DNA of 64,000 nt, taken from assembly GCF_014905395.1 (NCBI RefSeq), contig NZ_BNDT01000005.1, forward strand, positions 1-64,000. Direction: 5' to 3'. Position 1 is the stretch's first letter; every line of letters starts with the position of its first letter. The translations under genes and the position numbers were made by a program. The notes under the pieces are model-generated. The model saw nothing but the letters and a program-made list of their open reading frames with translations, was not told where the DNA came from and did no database searches. This document shows positions 25,262-35,219 of this stretch, one piece after another. This DNA comes from Lactococcus taiwanensis. Lineage in GTDB: Bacteria > Bacillota > Bacilli > Lactobacillales > Streptococcaceae.

Positions 25262-25289
25262 ATGTTTTTAAAACATGTATTTAAAACAT
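25262..25289 (+). promoter_or_regulatory. Tandem PadR-type operators
   Basis: ATGTTTTTAAAACAT (25262-25276, perfect 7-1-7 dyad) overlaps ATGTATTTAAAACAT (25275-25289). They cover the start site, in the position where PadR represses padC in other Firmicutes until phenolic acids bind. Confidence 0.7.
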
Positions 25290-25323
25290 GTTTAATTTAA
25301 CTACTTTTAGAAAGAAGGACACT

Positions 25324-25857
25324 ATGAAAAAATTTAGCACATTAGAAGACTTTGTTGGTACACACTTTATCTATACTTACGATAACGGGTGGGAATATGA
25401 ACTTTATGTCAAAAATGAACACACTATTGATTATCGTATCCATGGCGGAATGGTAGCTGGTCGTTGGGTTAAAAACCAAGAAGTTTCTTTGGTAATGTTG
25501 ACAGAAGGTATCTACAAAATTACATGGACCGAACCTACAGGGACCGATGTTGCCTTAGACTTTTTGCCTAATGATGAAAAAATGCACGGCATGATCTTCT
25601 TCCCTAAATGGGTTCATGAACATCCAGAAATTACCGTATGTTTCCAAAATGATTTTATCGACTTGATGCATGAATCACGTGAAAAATACGAAACTTACCC
25701 TAAATATCTCGTACCTGAATTTGCTAAAATTACCTACATTGGTGAAGCAGGTAAAGATAATGATGAAGTAGTTGCCCAAGCACCTTATAAAGAAATGACG
25801 GACGATATCCGCGCTGGTAAATATTATGATGCTAACTACAAGATGATGAATAAATAA
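25324..25857 (+). CDS. padC: Phenolic acid decarboxylase
   Basis: Cofactor-free enzyme that decarboxylates p-coumaric, ferulic and caffeic acids to vinyl phenols, a detoxification step. 177 residues from the ATG at 25324 (AGAAGGA upstream; a longer frame to 25288 has no ribosome site and overlaps the operators). The signature block is intact: [17 protein letters not shown] near 10, then [11 protein letters not shown] near 40 with the catalytic Tyr/Arg/Glu region, and [11 protein letters not shown] near 85. It is followed by a terminator and by its likely repressor padR. Confidence 0.97.
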   Translation: MKKFSTLEDFVGTHFIYTYDNGWEYELYVKNEHTIDYRIHGGMVAGRWVKNQEVSLVMLTEGIYKITWTEPTGTDVALDFLPNDEKMHGMIFFPKWVHEHPEITVCFQNDFIDLMHESREKYETYPKYLVPEFAKITYIGEAGKDNDEVVAQAPYKEMTDDIRAGKYYDANYKMMNK

Positions 25858-25878
25858 TTTCAACTTCCTCTGAAATGT

Positions 25879-25905
25879 GCAGCGACCATGCTCGCTGCCT
25901 TTTTT
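25879..25905 (+). terminator. Terminator after padC
   Basis: GCAGCGA/TCGCTGC stem, 6-base loop, then a run of T. Confidence 0.9.
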
Positions 25906-26003
25906 ATACGAAAAAAATCATAAGGCAAGAAGTCGGAACTCTAGGGTTTTCTAAATTTACATTCCTTATTTTTTTGTGTATCATTGTAATAAAGGAGATT
26001 CCA

Positions 26004-26561
26004 ATGCGTAATAAAGATAAACTCTCTTACATTATCTTAGGCCTATTAAGGACAGAACCTATGAGTGGTTACGACTTAAAGAAAAAATTTGAAAGTGAGG
26101 TAGGGGAGTTCTGGCAAGCGAACACAGGACAAATTTATCCTTCACTAAAGGTCTTACTAAATGACAAAGCCGTAACTTATGATGTAGAAATTGTTGGTGA
26201 AAAATTAGAAAAGAAAACTTACCGCATCACAGCTTACGGAGAGGAACTTTTCAATACTTGGCTAACCCATGCCGTCGATCGCTATCCGATTCAAAAAGAT
26301 GAGTTTATGTTACGACTCTATTTTATGGATACTGATAATGAAGAAAATATGCGAAAACTAGTTTCTGATGAAAGAGAAGTTCATCAAAAAAAATTGAATT
26401 ATCTGCTTCAAAGAAAAGCGATTATTTTTGGTGATGACGATACTGCTCAAAAAAGTGGGCATTATCTAGTTTTAGATTTTGCGATTCAACGTGAAACGAT
26501 GAAGATTGAGTGGCTCTCACAACTCTCTCTTTCATTTGATAATAAAAAAAACCAGAGTTAA
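26004..26561 (+). CDS. padR: PadR family transcriptional regulator
   Basis: 185-residue winged-helix repressor of phenolic-acid stress genes. Residues 1-85 form the PadR domain (ILGLLRTEPMSGYDLKKKFE, then GQIYPSLKVL and the wing with KKTYRIT), followed by a C-terminal dimerising helical domain (90-180). The start at 26004 has AAAGGAG seven bases upstream; the frame extends to 25875 but runs through the padC terminator. Position directly after padC, with PadR-like operators in the padC promoter, supports the role. Confidence 0.93.
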   Translation: MRNKDKLSYIILGLLRTEPMSGYDLKKKFESEVGEFWQANTGQIYPSLKVLLNDKAVTYDVEIVGEKLEKKTYRITAYGEELFNTWLTHAVDRYPIQKDEFMLRLYFMDTDNEENMRKLVSDEREVHQKKLNYLLQRKAIIFGDDDTAQKSGHYLVLDFAIQRETMKIEWLSQLSLSFDNKKNQS

Positions 26562-26580
26562 ATAACTCTGGTTTTTTTTA
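26543..26580. terminator. Bidirectional terminator padR/purA
   Basis: AACCAGAGTT/AACTCTGGTT perfect stem with 4-base loop, A-run before and T-run after, between the converging padR and purA genes. It includes the padR stop codon. Confidence 0.93.
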
Positions 26581-27912
<1,332 letters not shown>

Positions 27913-28005
27913 TTAAAATATTTTGCACGCTCCAAGTTCGCTTGGCTGGCATTTCTAGAAAATTCATTTTATTTTTTTCCGAAAGCTCCTATCGCACTAT
28001 TTTTT

Positions 28006-28011
28006 ATTTTA
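28006..28011 (-). promoter_or_regulatory. -10 box of purA
   Basis: TAAAAT on the minus strand with no good -35 at 17 bases, as expected for an activated promoter. The start would be near 27999. Confidence 0.6.
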
Positions 28012-28069
28012 TCAAAAAAGCCTAGTGATTGACTAGCCATTTCTGTTATTTTTCTAATCACTTCAAAGT

Positions 28070-28082
28070 AATGTTCGGAAAT
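28070..28082 (-). promoter_or_regulatory. PurBox (PurR activator site) of purA
   Basis: ATTTCCGAACATT on the minus strand matches AWWWCCGAACWWT at all positions. Its centre is about 76-77 bases upstream of the predicted purA start, the spacing reported for PurR activation in Lactococcus lactis. Confidence 0.85.
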
Positions 28083-28136
28083 GCTGAATTTATGGATAGA
28101 AAAAAGCTAGTGCTCAACCCTCTATTTCTATAGATA

Positions 28137-28145
28137 TGCTATAAT
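28137..28145 (+). promoter_or_regulatory. Extended -10 of hslO (leaderless)
   Basis: TGC-TATAAT, with the box at 28140-28145. Only 6 bases separate the box from the hslO ATG, and there is no ribosome site. Confidence 0.7.
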
Positions 28146-28151
28146 GAAATT

Positions 28152-29021
28152 ATGGATAAAATTATCAAATCAATATCAAAAAACGGTCATTTCCGTGCTT
28201 TTGTTTTAGATTCGACTGAAACAGTGCGCGAGGCGCAAAGACATCATCAGACTTGGCCAACTTCTACGGTGGCGCTTGGGCGCACACTCATTGCTGCACA
28301 GATTTTAGGGGCTAACGAAAAAGGAGACGCTAAGATTACCCTTAAAATACTTGGTGATGGAGCAATGGGCGCAATTATTGCTGTCGCTGACAGTAAAGGT
28401 CACGTTAAAGGTTATGTCAAAAATCGGGAGTTAGACTACAAGCGAGCTTCAACTGGTGAGGTTTTAGTCGCCCCCTTTGTCGGGAATGGTTTTCTCGTTG
28501 TGGTCAAGGACATGGGACTAAAACATCCTTACAGCGGACAAGTCGACTTGATTACCGGTGAAATCGGCGAAGATTTAGCATGGTACTTCTTAAGTTCTGA
28601 ACAAACGCCTTCTTCTGTTGGAGTTAATGTCCTACTGGATGAGGATGCTGACACAGTTAAAATTGCGGGTGGCTTCATGTTGCAAGCCCTTCCTGATGCT
28701 ACTGACGATGAGATCAGTGAAATTGAACGTAATATCAAAACCATGCCGGCTATCTCTACCATGTTAGAAAGTGATAATCCTCTTGAAACCATGTTAGCCA
28801 ATATCTACGGTGAGATGCCTTACCTCTCCCTTGAAGAAACGCCTTTAAGTTTTGAGTGTGATTGTAGTAAGACGCGTTTTCTTGAAGGGATTAAGTCGCT
28901 AGGTCGACAACCCATTGAAGAAATGATTGCTGAGGATCACGGTGCTGAAGTGGTTTGCCAATTTTGTGAAGAAAAGTATACTTTCACTGAAGCAGAACTC
29001 CAAGCACTTATTTCCGAATAA
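28152..29021 (+). CDS. hslO: 33 kDa redox-regulated chaperone Hsp33
   Basis: Cytosolic holdase switched on by oxidation. At 289 residues it has the N-terminal substrate-binding core and the C-terminal redox zinc centre CDC...CQFC (about residues 234-272) with all four cysteines. The N-terminus MDKIIKSISKNGHFRAF matches what I recall of Hsp33 homologues, so the start is right even though it lacks a Shine-Dalgarno sequence and lies 6 bases from TATAAT. A repeat copy at 28701-28718 encodes TDDEIS in a helix-linker region. Confidence 0.97.
   Translation: MDKIIKSISKNGHFRAFVLDSTETVREAQRHHQTWPTSTVALGRTLIAAQILGANEKGDAKITLKILGDGAMGAIIAVADSKGHVKGYVKNRELDYKRASTGEVLVAPFVGNGFLVVVKDMGLKHPYSGQVDLITGEIGEDLAWYFLSSEQTPSSVGVNVLLDEDADTVKIAGGFMLQALPDATDDEISEIERNIKTMPAISTMLESDNPLETMLANIYGEMPYLSLEETPLSFECDCSKTRFLEGIKSLGRQPIEEMIAEDHGAEVVCQFCEEKYTFTEAELQALISE
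28701..28718. repeat. ACTGAC-N6-GTCAGT repeat, copy 14 (coding)
   Basis: ACTGAC, spacer GATGAG, ATCAGT, inside hslO; read as TDDEIS. Confidence 0.65.
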
Positions 29022-29029
29022 AGTAAGTT

Positions 29030-29047
29030 ACTGACTAAGCTGTCAGT
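29030..29047. repeat. ACTGAC-N6-GTCAGT repeat, copy 15
   Basis: Perfect arms, spacer TAAGCT, 9 bases beyond the hslO stop. Confidence 0.95.
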
Positions 29048-29079
29048 AATTCAGGATGTTCTGTAAGGAAAGGTTTGCT

Positions 29080-29616
29080 ATGCGTGTAGGACTCTTTATT
29101 GCAACTACTCTAGATGGTTATATTGCGACGACTGACGACGAGTTGCAGTGGCTCTTTGATGTTCAGGGTGAAGGAGATAATGGTTATGGGCTCTTTTATG
29201 AAGGGGTCAATAGTATCATCATGGGAAGACGGACTTATGAATGGTTAAAGCGCGAACAGCCTGAGCAATGGGCCTATAAAGGGAAGCAGACCTACGTCGT
29301 AAGTCAACACACTTTTGAAAATACTGCTGAGATTAGTTTCATCAAACTGACAGAGTTGCATGCGCTACTTTCTAGTTTTAAGGCTACAGATCAAAAAATT
29401 TGGGTCGTTGGAGGCGGACAGCTCATCAAGTATTTTCTAGAGCAGGACTGGGTTGATGAACTGCAAGTTACAGTTGCCCCCGTGCTTCTTGGAAAAGGGA
29501 TCCCTCTTTTCCCTGAGGGGTCTTACTCTCAACACTTAAAATTAGTAGAAACAACGACTTACGGTCAGTTCGTTGAACTCCATTATCTTGTAGAAAAAAC
29601 CAGTACGACTGATTAG
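29080..29616 (+). CDS. Dihydrofolate reductase-like (RibD C-terminal domain) protein
   Basis: 178 residues of the DHFR/RibD-C fold, YyaP/YwjB type: MRVGLFIATTLDGYIA at the start, NSIIMGRRTYEW near 50 binding NADPH, VVGGGQLIKYFL near 112 and VTVAPVLLGKGIPLF near 135. These proteins use NADPH but their substrate is generally unknown; classical DHFR activity is not implied. Start at 29080 after AAGGAAAGG; the 24-base longer frame is not preferred. Its stop codon lies in the loop of its terminator. Confidence 0.85.
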   Translation: MRVGLFIATTLDGYIATTDDELQWLFDVQGEGDNGYGLFYEGVNSIIMGRRTYEWLKREQPEQWAYKGKQTYVVSQHTFENTAEISFIKLTELHALLSSFKATDQKIWVVGGGQLIKYFLEQDWVDELQVTVAPVLLGKGIPLFPEGSYSQHLKLVETTTYGQFVELHYLVEKTSTTD

Positions 29617-29629
29617 TACTGGTTTTTTA
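29595..29629 (+). terminator. Terminator after the DHFR-like gene
   Basis: AACCAGTAC/GTACTGGTT stem with the stop codon in the loop, then six T. Confidence 0.9.
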
Positions 29630-29641
29630 TCTGGTCATACT

Positions 29642-29659
29642 CCTGACAGCGTGGTCAGT
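29642..29659. repeat. ACTGAC-N6-GTCAGT repeat, copy 16
   Basis: CCTGAC, spacer AGCGTG, GTCAGT, 26 bases beyond the DHFR-like stop and after its terminator. Confidence 0.8.
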
Positions 29660-29715
29660 AATTTTTCAATGCTAAAAACCTTGTTAAATTACAAAAAAAT
29701 GCTAAAATATTCCTT

Positions 29716-30720
29716 ATGACTATGGACAAAAGATATAACGAACCGTGGAAGATCCGCGATATCGAAATTAAAAATAAAATCGTACTCGCCCCAATGGCAG
29801 GTATTACCAATAAAGCCTTCTTAACTACTGCCAAAGAGTTTGGAGCAGGCTTGGTCGTAACGGAGATGATTTCTGATAAAGGGATTGAGCATCGTAACAA
29901 GAAAACTTTGGAAATGATGGACTTTGATGGAGTGCCTCATCCACTTTCTATGCAAATTTTTGGCGGTGAAGTCGAAACTTTGGTAGAGGCTGCAAAATTT
30001 GTTGAAGCCAATACCGTTGCGGACATCATCGACATCAATATGGGATGTCCTGTGCCTAAAGTAACCAAAAATGAAGCAGGCTCTCGACTCTTACTCAATC
30101 CCGACAAGGTTTATGACGTGGTGAGCGCAGTGAGTAAGGCCATTTCTAAACCTTTGACGGTAAAAATCCGTATCGGTTGGGATGATGAACACCTCTTCGC
30201 AGTAGAAAATGCAAAAGCCATCGAGGCAGGCGGAGGCAGCGCTGTTTCCATGCACGCCCGTACGAAAGCTCAAGCCTATACTGGTAACGCTCAGGAAAAT
30301 TGGCACTGGCTTAGTCGGCTGACAGATTCTGTCAAGATTCCGGTCATCGGAAATGGGGATGTCAAAACGCCCGAAGATGCAAAACGGATGATTGATGAGA
30401 CTGGTGTAACAGCAGTTATGATGGGGCGTGCAGCTTTAGGAAATCCTTGGATGCTCCACCGTACTGAGCATTATCTGCGGACTGGCGAACTTCTTGCTGA
30501 ACCTAGTGTGGCAGAAAAAATGGATATTGCTAAATTACATCTGGCGCGCTTAGTTGAACTCAAAGGAGATAATCTCGCTAGTCGAGAATTCCGTCAACAT
30601 GCTGCTTACTATCTTAAAGGAGCGCCACGTGCGGCCAAAGTCAAAGTCGCAGTGAATCAAGCAGAATCTCAGGCTGAAATTATCACTATCTTAGATAATT
30701 TTGTAAATGGAATCAAATAA
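29716..30720 (+). CDS. dusB: tRNA-dihydrouridine synthase (DusB type)
   Basis: FMN enzyme reducing uridines in the tRNA D-loop. 334 residues: VLAPMAGITNKAF near 23, IDINMGCPVPKV near 96 with the catalytic cysteine, KIRIGWDD near 143, MHARTKAQAYTG near 170 and the phosphate site IGNGDVKTPED near 200, VMMGRAALGNPW near 222. The ATG lies 7 bases after TAAAAT with no ribosome site, so its mRNA may be leaderless; a second ATG two codons on is an alternative start. A terminator follows at 30730. Confidence 0.95.
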   Translation: MTMDKRYNEPWKIRDIEIKNKIVLAPMAGITNKAFLTTAKEFGAGLVVTEMISDKGIEHRNKKTLEMMDFDGVPHPLSMQIFGGEVETLVEAAKFVEANTVADIIDINMGCPVPKVTKNEAGSRLLLNPDKVYDVVSAVSKAISKPLTVKIRIGWDDEHLFAVENAKAIEAGGGSAVSMHARTKAQAYTGNAQENWHWLSRLTDSVKIPVIGNGDVKTPEDAKRMIDETGVTAVMMGRAALGNPWMLHRTEHYLRTGELLAEPSVAEKMDIAKLHLARLVELKGDNLASREFRQHAAYYLKGAPRAAKVKVAVNQAESQAEIITILDNFVNGIK

Positions 30721-30729
30721 GATAGCATA

Positions 30730-30755
30730 AAATCTGGAATTTTCCAGATTTTTTC
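30730..30755 (+). terminator. Terminator after dusB
   Basis: AAATCTGG/CCAGATTT stem followed by T-run. Confidence 0.9.
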
Positions 30756-30815
30756 GTTATAATGAAGAGAGACAGAAATGTTCAAACAATTCTAATAATA
30801 GAAAGGGCTTTCTCT

Positions 30816-31046
30816 ATGCGTACAACTAAAGCAACCGAAGAAATTGAAAAAGCCATCATTCATTTGAAAAAGGCCAAACGAGAAATTAGCAACTACACCT
30901 TTGAGTATAACGTTCAAAATCTGATTCAGTTAGACAAAACAATCAAGCAACTTGAGAATATTAAAACAGGGATTAATGCGGACAGTTTCTCAGTGGAGGG
31001 AGTCAAATCTACGGGAGAAATCGAAGGGGCTCGTCTTTCACGATGA
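30816..31046 (+). CDS. Small hypothetical protein, helical
   Basis: 76 residues from the ATG at 30816 (AAAGGG upstream). The longer frame to 30762 starts inside the dusB terminator region and is rejected. The sequence is rich in Lys/Glu and looks fully helical (KATEEIEKAIIHLKKAKREI, then NVQNLIQLDKTIKQLE), probably a two-helix coiled coil in the cytoplasm. No domain recognised. It stands alone between two terminators. Confidence 0.65.
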   Translation: MRTTKATEEIEKAIIHLKKAKREISNYTFEYNVQNLIQLDKTIKQLENIKTGINADSFSVEGVKSTGEIEGARLSR

Positions 31047-31061
31047 ATAAGCTTAAGTTTT

Positions 31062-31079
31062 ACTGACCAGCTGGTCAGT
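31062..31079. repeat. ACTGAC-N6-GTCAGT repeat, copy 17
   Basis: Perfect arms with spacer CAGCTG, so the dyad is an uninterrupted 18-bp palindrome. It is 16 bases beyond the stop of the small helical gene. Confidence 0.95.
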
Positions 31080-31093
31080 CAATTATTCTCCAA

Positions 31094-31122
31094 AAAAAAT
31101 AGCTCAGTCGAGCTATTTTTTA
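31094..31122. terminator. Bidirectional terminator at 31.1 kb
   Basis: AAAAATAGCT/AGCTATTTTT stem between two converging genes. Confidence 0.92.
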
Positions 31123-31132
31123 TGTTCTCTCG

Positions 31133-31654
31133 CTACCTCTCCTCTTCAACTTCCTCGCTTGAGGTTAAAAGACGCATGATTTTGTGTTCAATAGCTGCAG
31201 TTTGCATAATTTTACCAATTCTCTTTATCGAGGGAGAAAAGTAATAAAGGTAAAAATCATCTTCCAAAGTACCAACGCGCACATAACCCATTAAGAAACT
31301 AGTAGAAATTTTCACATCGGTCAATCGGTCAAACATGACACTCTCACTGACCGCTTTAAAAGGGCGCCAGTGAGCATAAAGGAGACGATTCAAGTTTGTT
31401 AAAGCAAAAGCATAATAACCTTGACTTGTTCGCCACGTCAATTTTTTTGTACGTTCTTTTCCCTCTTCATCAAGTAGATTTTGTGCCGTTTCAAAGCGCA
31501 CAAGAAAGCTAAGACTTACCTCTTCATCCTCCAGTAGTGCTTCTTCAATCAACTCAAAATGTTTCTTTGCTAACCATTTTCCTAAAATAGGCAGTAAATG
31601 TCGGCCCAAGCGGTTTTCTTGGGCGAATTCTTGCATAGCCGTAGCGTCTCTCAT
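31133..31654 (-). CDS. Hypothetical protein with possible PH-like fold
   Basis: 173 residues, soluble, no signal peptide or membrane helix. The second half (VRFETAQ..., KISTSFLMGYVRVGTLEDDFYLYYFSPSIKRIGKIM) alternates as beta strands ending in a helix, which looks like a bacterial PH-type domain, but I have no firm match. A ribosome site GGAAAG precedes the ATG. The next gene upstream on the strand encodes a membrane protein 27 bases away, so the two probably form a transcript. Confidence 0.65.
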   Translation of the reverse strand: MRDATAMQEFAQENRLGRHLLPILGKWLAKKHFELIEEALLEDEEVSLSFLVRFETAQNLLDEEGKERTKKLTWRTSQGYYAFALTNLNRLLYAHWRPFKAVSESVMFDRLTDVKISTSFLMGYVRVGTLEDDFYLYYFSPSIKRIGKIMQTAAIEHKIMRLLTSSEEVEEER

Positions 31655-31680
31655 TTTTTCTTCTTTCCTTTATCTCTTTA

Positions 31681-32091
31681 CTACAAATTGGAAGCTTTGG
31701 CCGACAACCAGATATTACCTAAACTGATGACTAAGATTACCAAAGGGTAATAATCAGTCAGGACAAACTGCCCCTTTGAAACGTAAAAAGCAATCCAAAA
31801 CGCCGTTAAAACCGAAACGACGGTTAAGAAAATAAAAGTTAAGCGCCAAAGCTTGATGACCAGCACGACAAGGGCAAGGAAAACGATAAGCAAGAGTAAA
31901 CTCTGCCAACTTAAAATAAAGTGGCGAACCTGAAACCACTGCATTCCAAACCATTTGGACAAATCACTCACTGCCCCATTAAATCCTCGATCAAAAGGGG
32001 TGTCTGGCGCGCTTAGAACGCGGACTAAGCGCTGCAGCGTCTCCACCCAGAGTCCCAGATTGATAACTAAAAACAAATATGTTCTTTTCAT
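31681..32091 (-). CDS. Hypothetical membrane protein, four helices
   Basis: 136 residues from the ATG at 32091 (GAAGG upstream); an upstream in-frame start at 32115 is less likely. About four hydrophobic segments are visible: near 3-22, 57-78, 80-102 and 113-130. No family recognised. It lies 27 bases ahead of the PH-like protein and the pair may act together. Confidence 0.6.
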   Translation of the reverse strand: MKRTYLFLVINLGLWVETLQRLVRVLSAPDTPFDRGFNGAVSDLSKWFGMQWFQVRHFILSWQSLLLLIVFLALVVLVIKLWRLTFIFLTVVSVLTAFWIAFYVSKGQFVLTDYYPLVILVISLGNIWLSAKASNL

Positions 32092-32194
32092 TACAAAAAC
32101 CTTCTTTTTTATCATTTGGTTTAATCTATTATACGAAATTTTGTCAGAAAAGAAAGGTTTGAACTTATTTTTAAATAAAAAAATAGCAAAATTG

Positions 32195-33079
32195 CTATTT
32201 TTTCACTTTTTTATCAATTTTATAGCGGCTACGTGGATAGGTAAAATCTCCGATTACTTCATGAACATTAATAATTGAGGTAAAAGCATTCGGATCCAAA
32301 ATTGAGAGAATCTGTTTAACTTCCTGAATCTCTCCTGGATTCAGCACGACATACAAAATTTCTTTTGAGTGACCGGTATAGGCGCCTTCACCGTGGAGAT
32401 AAGTCGCACTGCGTCCAATTTCTTCAATAATTGCTTTAGCAATCTCAGCATGCTTATTAGTAATAATAAGCATCCCACGTACTGTATACCCACCACTTTG
32501 CACTACATTGATGACTTGGGCCGCTACAAAGCTTGCAATCAAAGTATACATCATATGGCGTAAATCAATATAACTTAAGGAAAGCAACATCACTACCGCA
32601 TCAAAAATAAAAAATGTTCGTCCAACAGCTACGCCATGCTTGATTTGAAGGAGTTTTGCGATAATATCTGCACCTCCCGTTGTTCCACCAAAACGAAAAA
32701 CAAAACCAATCCCTACCCCTGCAAAAACTCCGGCAAGTAGTGCAGCAATCAAATAATCATGTCCCACATTGACCGTTACTGGAATCCGTTGGAAAATCCA
32801 CATCCAAATGGAGAGACTCACAATGCCCCATATGGTATAAACAAATGTTCGTCGTCCAAGAAAACGGTAGCCAAGAATTAAAAGTGGGATGTTCAAGATT
32901 AATTGGGTATAAGAGGGGTCTATTTTCAATAACGCATAGCCAATCAGAGACAGACCAGCTACACCACCTTCTGCGAGATGATTGGCCATGTTAAATTCGA
33001 CAAAGCCAAAGGCATAGATTCCAGTCCCCACAGCAATAGCAAGAAGTTGCAAGAAATGCACTCTTGATAATTTTTTCAT
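32195..33079 (-). CDS. YitT family membrane protein, paralogue A
   Basis: 294 residues: five or six membrane helices (about 12-180) then a cytoplasmic DUF2179 domain (about 210-285) with TVRGMLIITNKHAEIAKAI and LYVVLNPGEIQEVKQIL. This is the YitT/DUF161 family, whose function is unsettled; transport has been suggested. ATG at 33079 follows GGGGGG; the longer frame to 33151 is rejected. It is very close in sequence to the next gene (33231-34106), so this is a recent tandem duplication. Confidence 0.88.
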   Translation of the reverse strand: MKKLSRVHFLQLLAIAVGTGIYAFGFVEFNMANHLAEGGVAGLSLIGYALLKIDPSYTQLILNIPLLILGYRFLGRRTFVYTIWGIVSLSIWMWIFQRIPVTVNVGHDYLIAALLAGVFAGVGIGFVFRFGGTTGGADIIAKLLQIKHGVAVGRTFFIFDAVVMLLSLSYIDLRHMMYTLIASFVAAQVINVVQSGGYTVRGMLIITNKHAEIAKAIIEEIGRSATYLHGEGAYTGHSKEILYVVLNPGEIQEVKQILSILDPNAFTSIINVHEVIGDFTYPRSRYKIDKKVKK

Positions 33080-33230
33080 AACATCCCCCCAAAAAGTCCA
33101 ATGAAATCTCCCTGCCTTATGGCACGGAGTTTTAAGACTATTGTAGTTCAAATTTAGAATTTAGTCAACTTTTGAAATTGTCTTCTTCTTGGTAATTTTA
33201 AAAATAAAATAAAGTGCACCTCTGTGCACT

Positions 33231-34106
33231 TTATTTTTTCAGTTCTTTATAACGTCCTCGTGTGGGTGAAAAATCGCCAATTACTTCATGAACATTGATG
33301 ATTGAGGTAAAGGCATTTGGATCAACAATCGCTAGGACTTCTTTTACTTCTTGAATTTCTCCAGGGTTCAACACAACATACAGGATTTCTTTAGATTGAC
33401 CTGTATAGGCACCCTCACCATGCAAATAAGTTGCACTGCGCCCAATTTCTTCGATGATTGCTTTTGCTACTTCAGCATGCTTGTTCGTAATGATCAACAT
33501 ACCGCGTACAGTGTAGCCGCCATTTTGAATAAGATTAATAACTTGCATTGCAATAAAGCTAGCGATAAGGGTATACATCATTTGTTTTAAGTCTATATAA
33601 CTTAAAGAGAGGGCTAACACCCCAGCATCAAAGACAAAAAGCATCCGCCCAACTGGGATTCCCTTTTTTATCTGGACAAGTTTTGCTAAAATATCGGTTC
33701 CTCCCGTGGTTCCCCCAAAGCGGAAAACAATACCAATACCAGTACCAGCAAATACCCCAGCTAAAAGAGCCGCTATTAGATTATCGTGCTCAATATTAAC
33801 TGTGAAAGCCACCCGCTGCAAAATCCAAACCCAAATAGCGAGACTGAGGATGCCCCAAATGGTATAAATAAAGGTTCTACGTCCCAAAAAGCGATAACCT
33901 AAAATTAAAAGGGGGATGTTCACAATCAGCTGCGTATAAGAAGGGTCAATGTGCCATAATGCATAACTGATCAAGGAAAGTCCAGCAACTCCTCCTTGGG
34001 CCAAATGGTTTGCCATATTGAAAGCCACAAAACCAAAGGCATAAATCCCTGTCCCAACCGCAATGGCAAGTAAATACAAAAAATGTACGCTTGCTAATTT
34101 TTTCAT
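33231..34106 (-). CDS. YitT family membrane protein, paralogue B
   Basis: 291 residues, the same layout as paralogue A: membrane part (to about 180) and DUF2179 domain. The two share long identical stretches such as VHFLYLLAIAVGTGIYAFGF versus VHFLQLL...YAFGF and the ITNKHAE block. Differences are scattered, so both are kept by selection. Starts after AAAGGAGG. Function unknown. Confidence 0.88.
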   Translation of the reverse strand: MKKLASVHFLYLLAIAVGTGIYAFGFVAFNMANHLAQGGVAGLSLISYALWHIDPSYTQLIVNIPLLILGYRFLGRRTFIYTIWGILSLAIWVWILQRVAFTVNIEHDNLIAALLAGVFAGTGIGIVFRFGGTTGGTDILAKLVQIKKGIPVGRMLFVFDAGVLALSLSYIDLKQMMYTLIASFIAMQVINLIQNGGYTVRGMLIITNKHAEVAKAIIEEIGRSATYLHGEGAYTGQSKEILYVVLNPGEIQEVKEVLAIVDPNAFTSIINVHEVIGDFSPTRGRYKELKK

Positions 34107-34185
34107 ACTCTTCCTCCTTTATTCTTAAATATAAGAAGGGGAGAAAGTTCTGATTGCTCGCTTCCTCCCTTTTGCTTAATTATTT

Positions 34186-34203
34186 ACTGATCAGTTGATC
34201 AGT
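34186..34203. repeat. ACTGAC-N6-GTCAGT repeat, copy 18 (symmetrical variant)
   Basis: ACTGAT, spacer CAGTTG, ATCAGT: the innermost arm base is changed on both sides so pairing is kept. Between YitT paralogues B and C. Confidence 0.8.
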
Positions 34204-34276
34204 AGTAACTGTTTCTGTTGAAATATGTCTTTCAATGGCATCGAGCCTTTTATTGATTACATTTTAGTAAAAAGAA

Positions 34277-34294
34277 ACTGACAGAGCTGTCAGT
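34277..34294. repeat. ACTGAC-N6-GTCAGT repeat, copy 19 (contains a stop codon)
   Basis: Perfect arms, spacer AGAGCT. The TGA of YitT paralogue C (34290-34292) is the TGA of the ACTGAC arm. Confidence 0.95.
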
Positions 34295-35219
34295 CCTCGA
34301 CTTCAGCGAATTTACCCAAAACGCGTACATTTTCTGAGATAGAAACAAACGCATGTTCATCGTATTTATGGATAATATCTTTGAAATCTTGATATTCATA
34401 CATGGTGATTACTGTCATGAGAACTGTTTGACTACTGTGTGTGTAGCCGCCCTCGGCATCATGTAGAATGGTAACCCCATGTTTAAACTGTTTGACCAAC
34501 TTATCTGTCAGTAATTCTGGATTTTTTGTGACGATCATGACCTGAAGTCGTTTTTGTCTTGTAAAGATAGCATCTTGTACACGTGAATTAACAAAGATGG
34601 CAATAAGGCTATAAAGCATATACTCCCAACCAAAGAGAATCCCTGCGGTGAAGATAATCACCCCATTTACAATAAAGGAGAGTGTTCCCACGTTACGTCC
34701 CGTTTTTTTACGCATGTAAAGACTGACGACATCTGTACCACCTGAGGAGATTCCCGATTTCATCGCATTTCCTACCCCAAACCCCATGATAGCTCCCCCA
34801 AAGACAGCATTAATCACTGGTTCTTGGGTTAAAGGGGTCACAGGGATGAAATGAATAAATACAGAGCTCATGACTACTGTAATCACTGTATAGACCGTGA
34901 ATTGCTTGCCGATACCGTGCCAAGCAAGAATAAATAAAGGGGCATTTACCAAGACCAGAGAGACGGAGATGGGTAATATTTCATGTCCACTGAGTCGCGT
35001 GAGAAGCTCTGTCACAACCTGCGCAGCTCCTGTCGCACCAGAAGCATAGACATGTCCTGGCTGATAGAAAAAATTTAGCGCAAAAGATGAGAAGACAGCG
35101 TATACCACAGCTGCTGAGAACTTACTGGCCATTTTTTCGGCACCGATGGATTTTAATACTTGATAAAGTCCAATTTTGTCTAACAAGGCACCGAGGACTT
35201 TGTTAATCTTTGTTTGCAA
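34290..35219 (-). CDS. YitT family membrane protein, paralogue C (divergent)
   Basis: 309 residues, YitT membrane part (about 25-190) plus DUF2179 domain (from about 225, [20 protein letters not shown]). It is clearly more distant from A and B than they are from each other and has a longer N-terminal extension. The first codon is TTG at 35219, inside the end of aspS, without a convincing ribosome site, so the exact start is uncertain; coupling to aspS translation is likely. Its stop codon lies in the ACTGAC repeat. Confidence 0.82.
   Translation of the reverse strand: MQTKINKVLGALLDKIGLYQVLKSIGAEKMASKFSAAVVYAVFSSFALNFFYQPGHVYASGATGAAQVVTELLTRLSGHEILPISVSLVLVNAPLFILAWHGIGKQFTVYTVITVVMSSVFIHFIPVTPLTQEPVINAVFGGAIMGFGVGNAMKSGISSGGTDVVSLYMRKKTGRNVGTLSFIVNGVIIFTAGILFGWEYMLYSLIAIFVNSRVQDAIFTRQKRLQVMIVTKNPELLTDKLVKQFKHGVTILHDAEGGYTHSSQTVLMTVITMYEYQDFKDIIHKYDEHAFVSISENVRVLGKFAEVED

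Noticed and set aside
30311-30336. GCTGACAGATTCTGTCAAG in dusB as a repeat copy
   Set aside because: Spacer is 7 bases and the right arm is incomplete; it is a small unrelated palindrome.
34100-34179. 25-codon open stretch (INKRLDAIERHIS...) between YitT paralogues B and C
   Set aside because: It has no start codon and no ribosome site; it may be a remnant but cannot be called a gene or pseudogene on this evidence.
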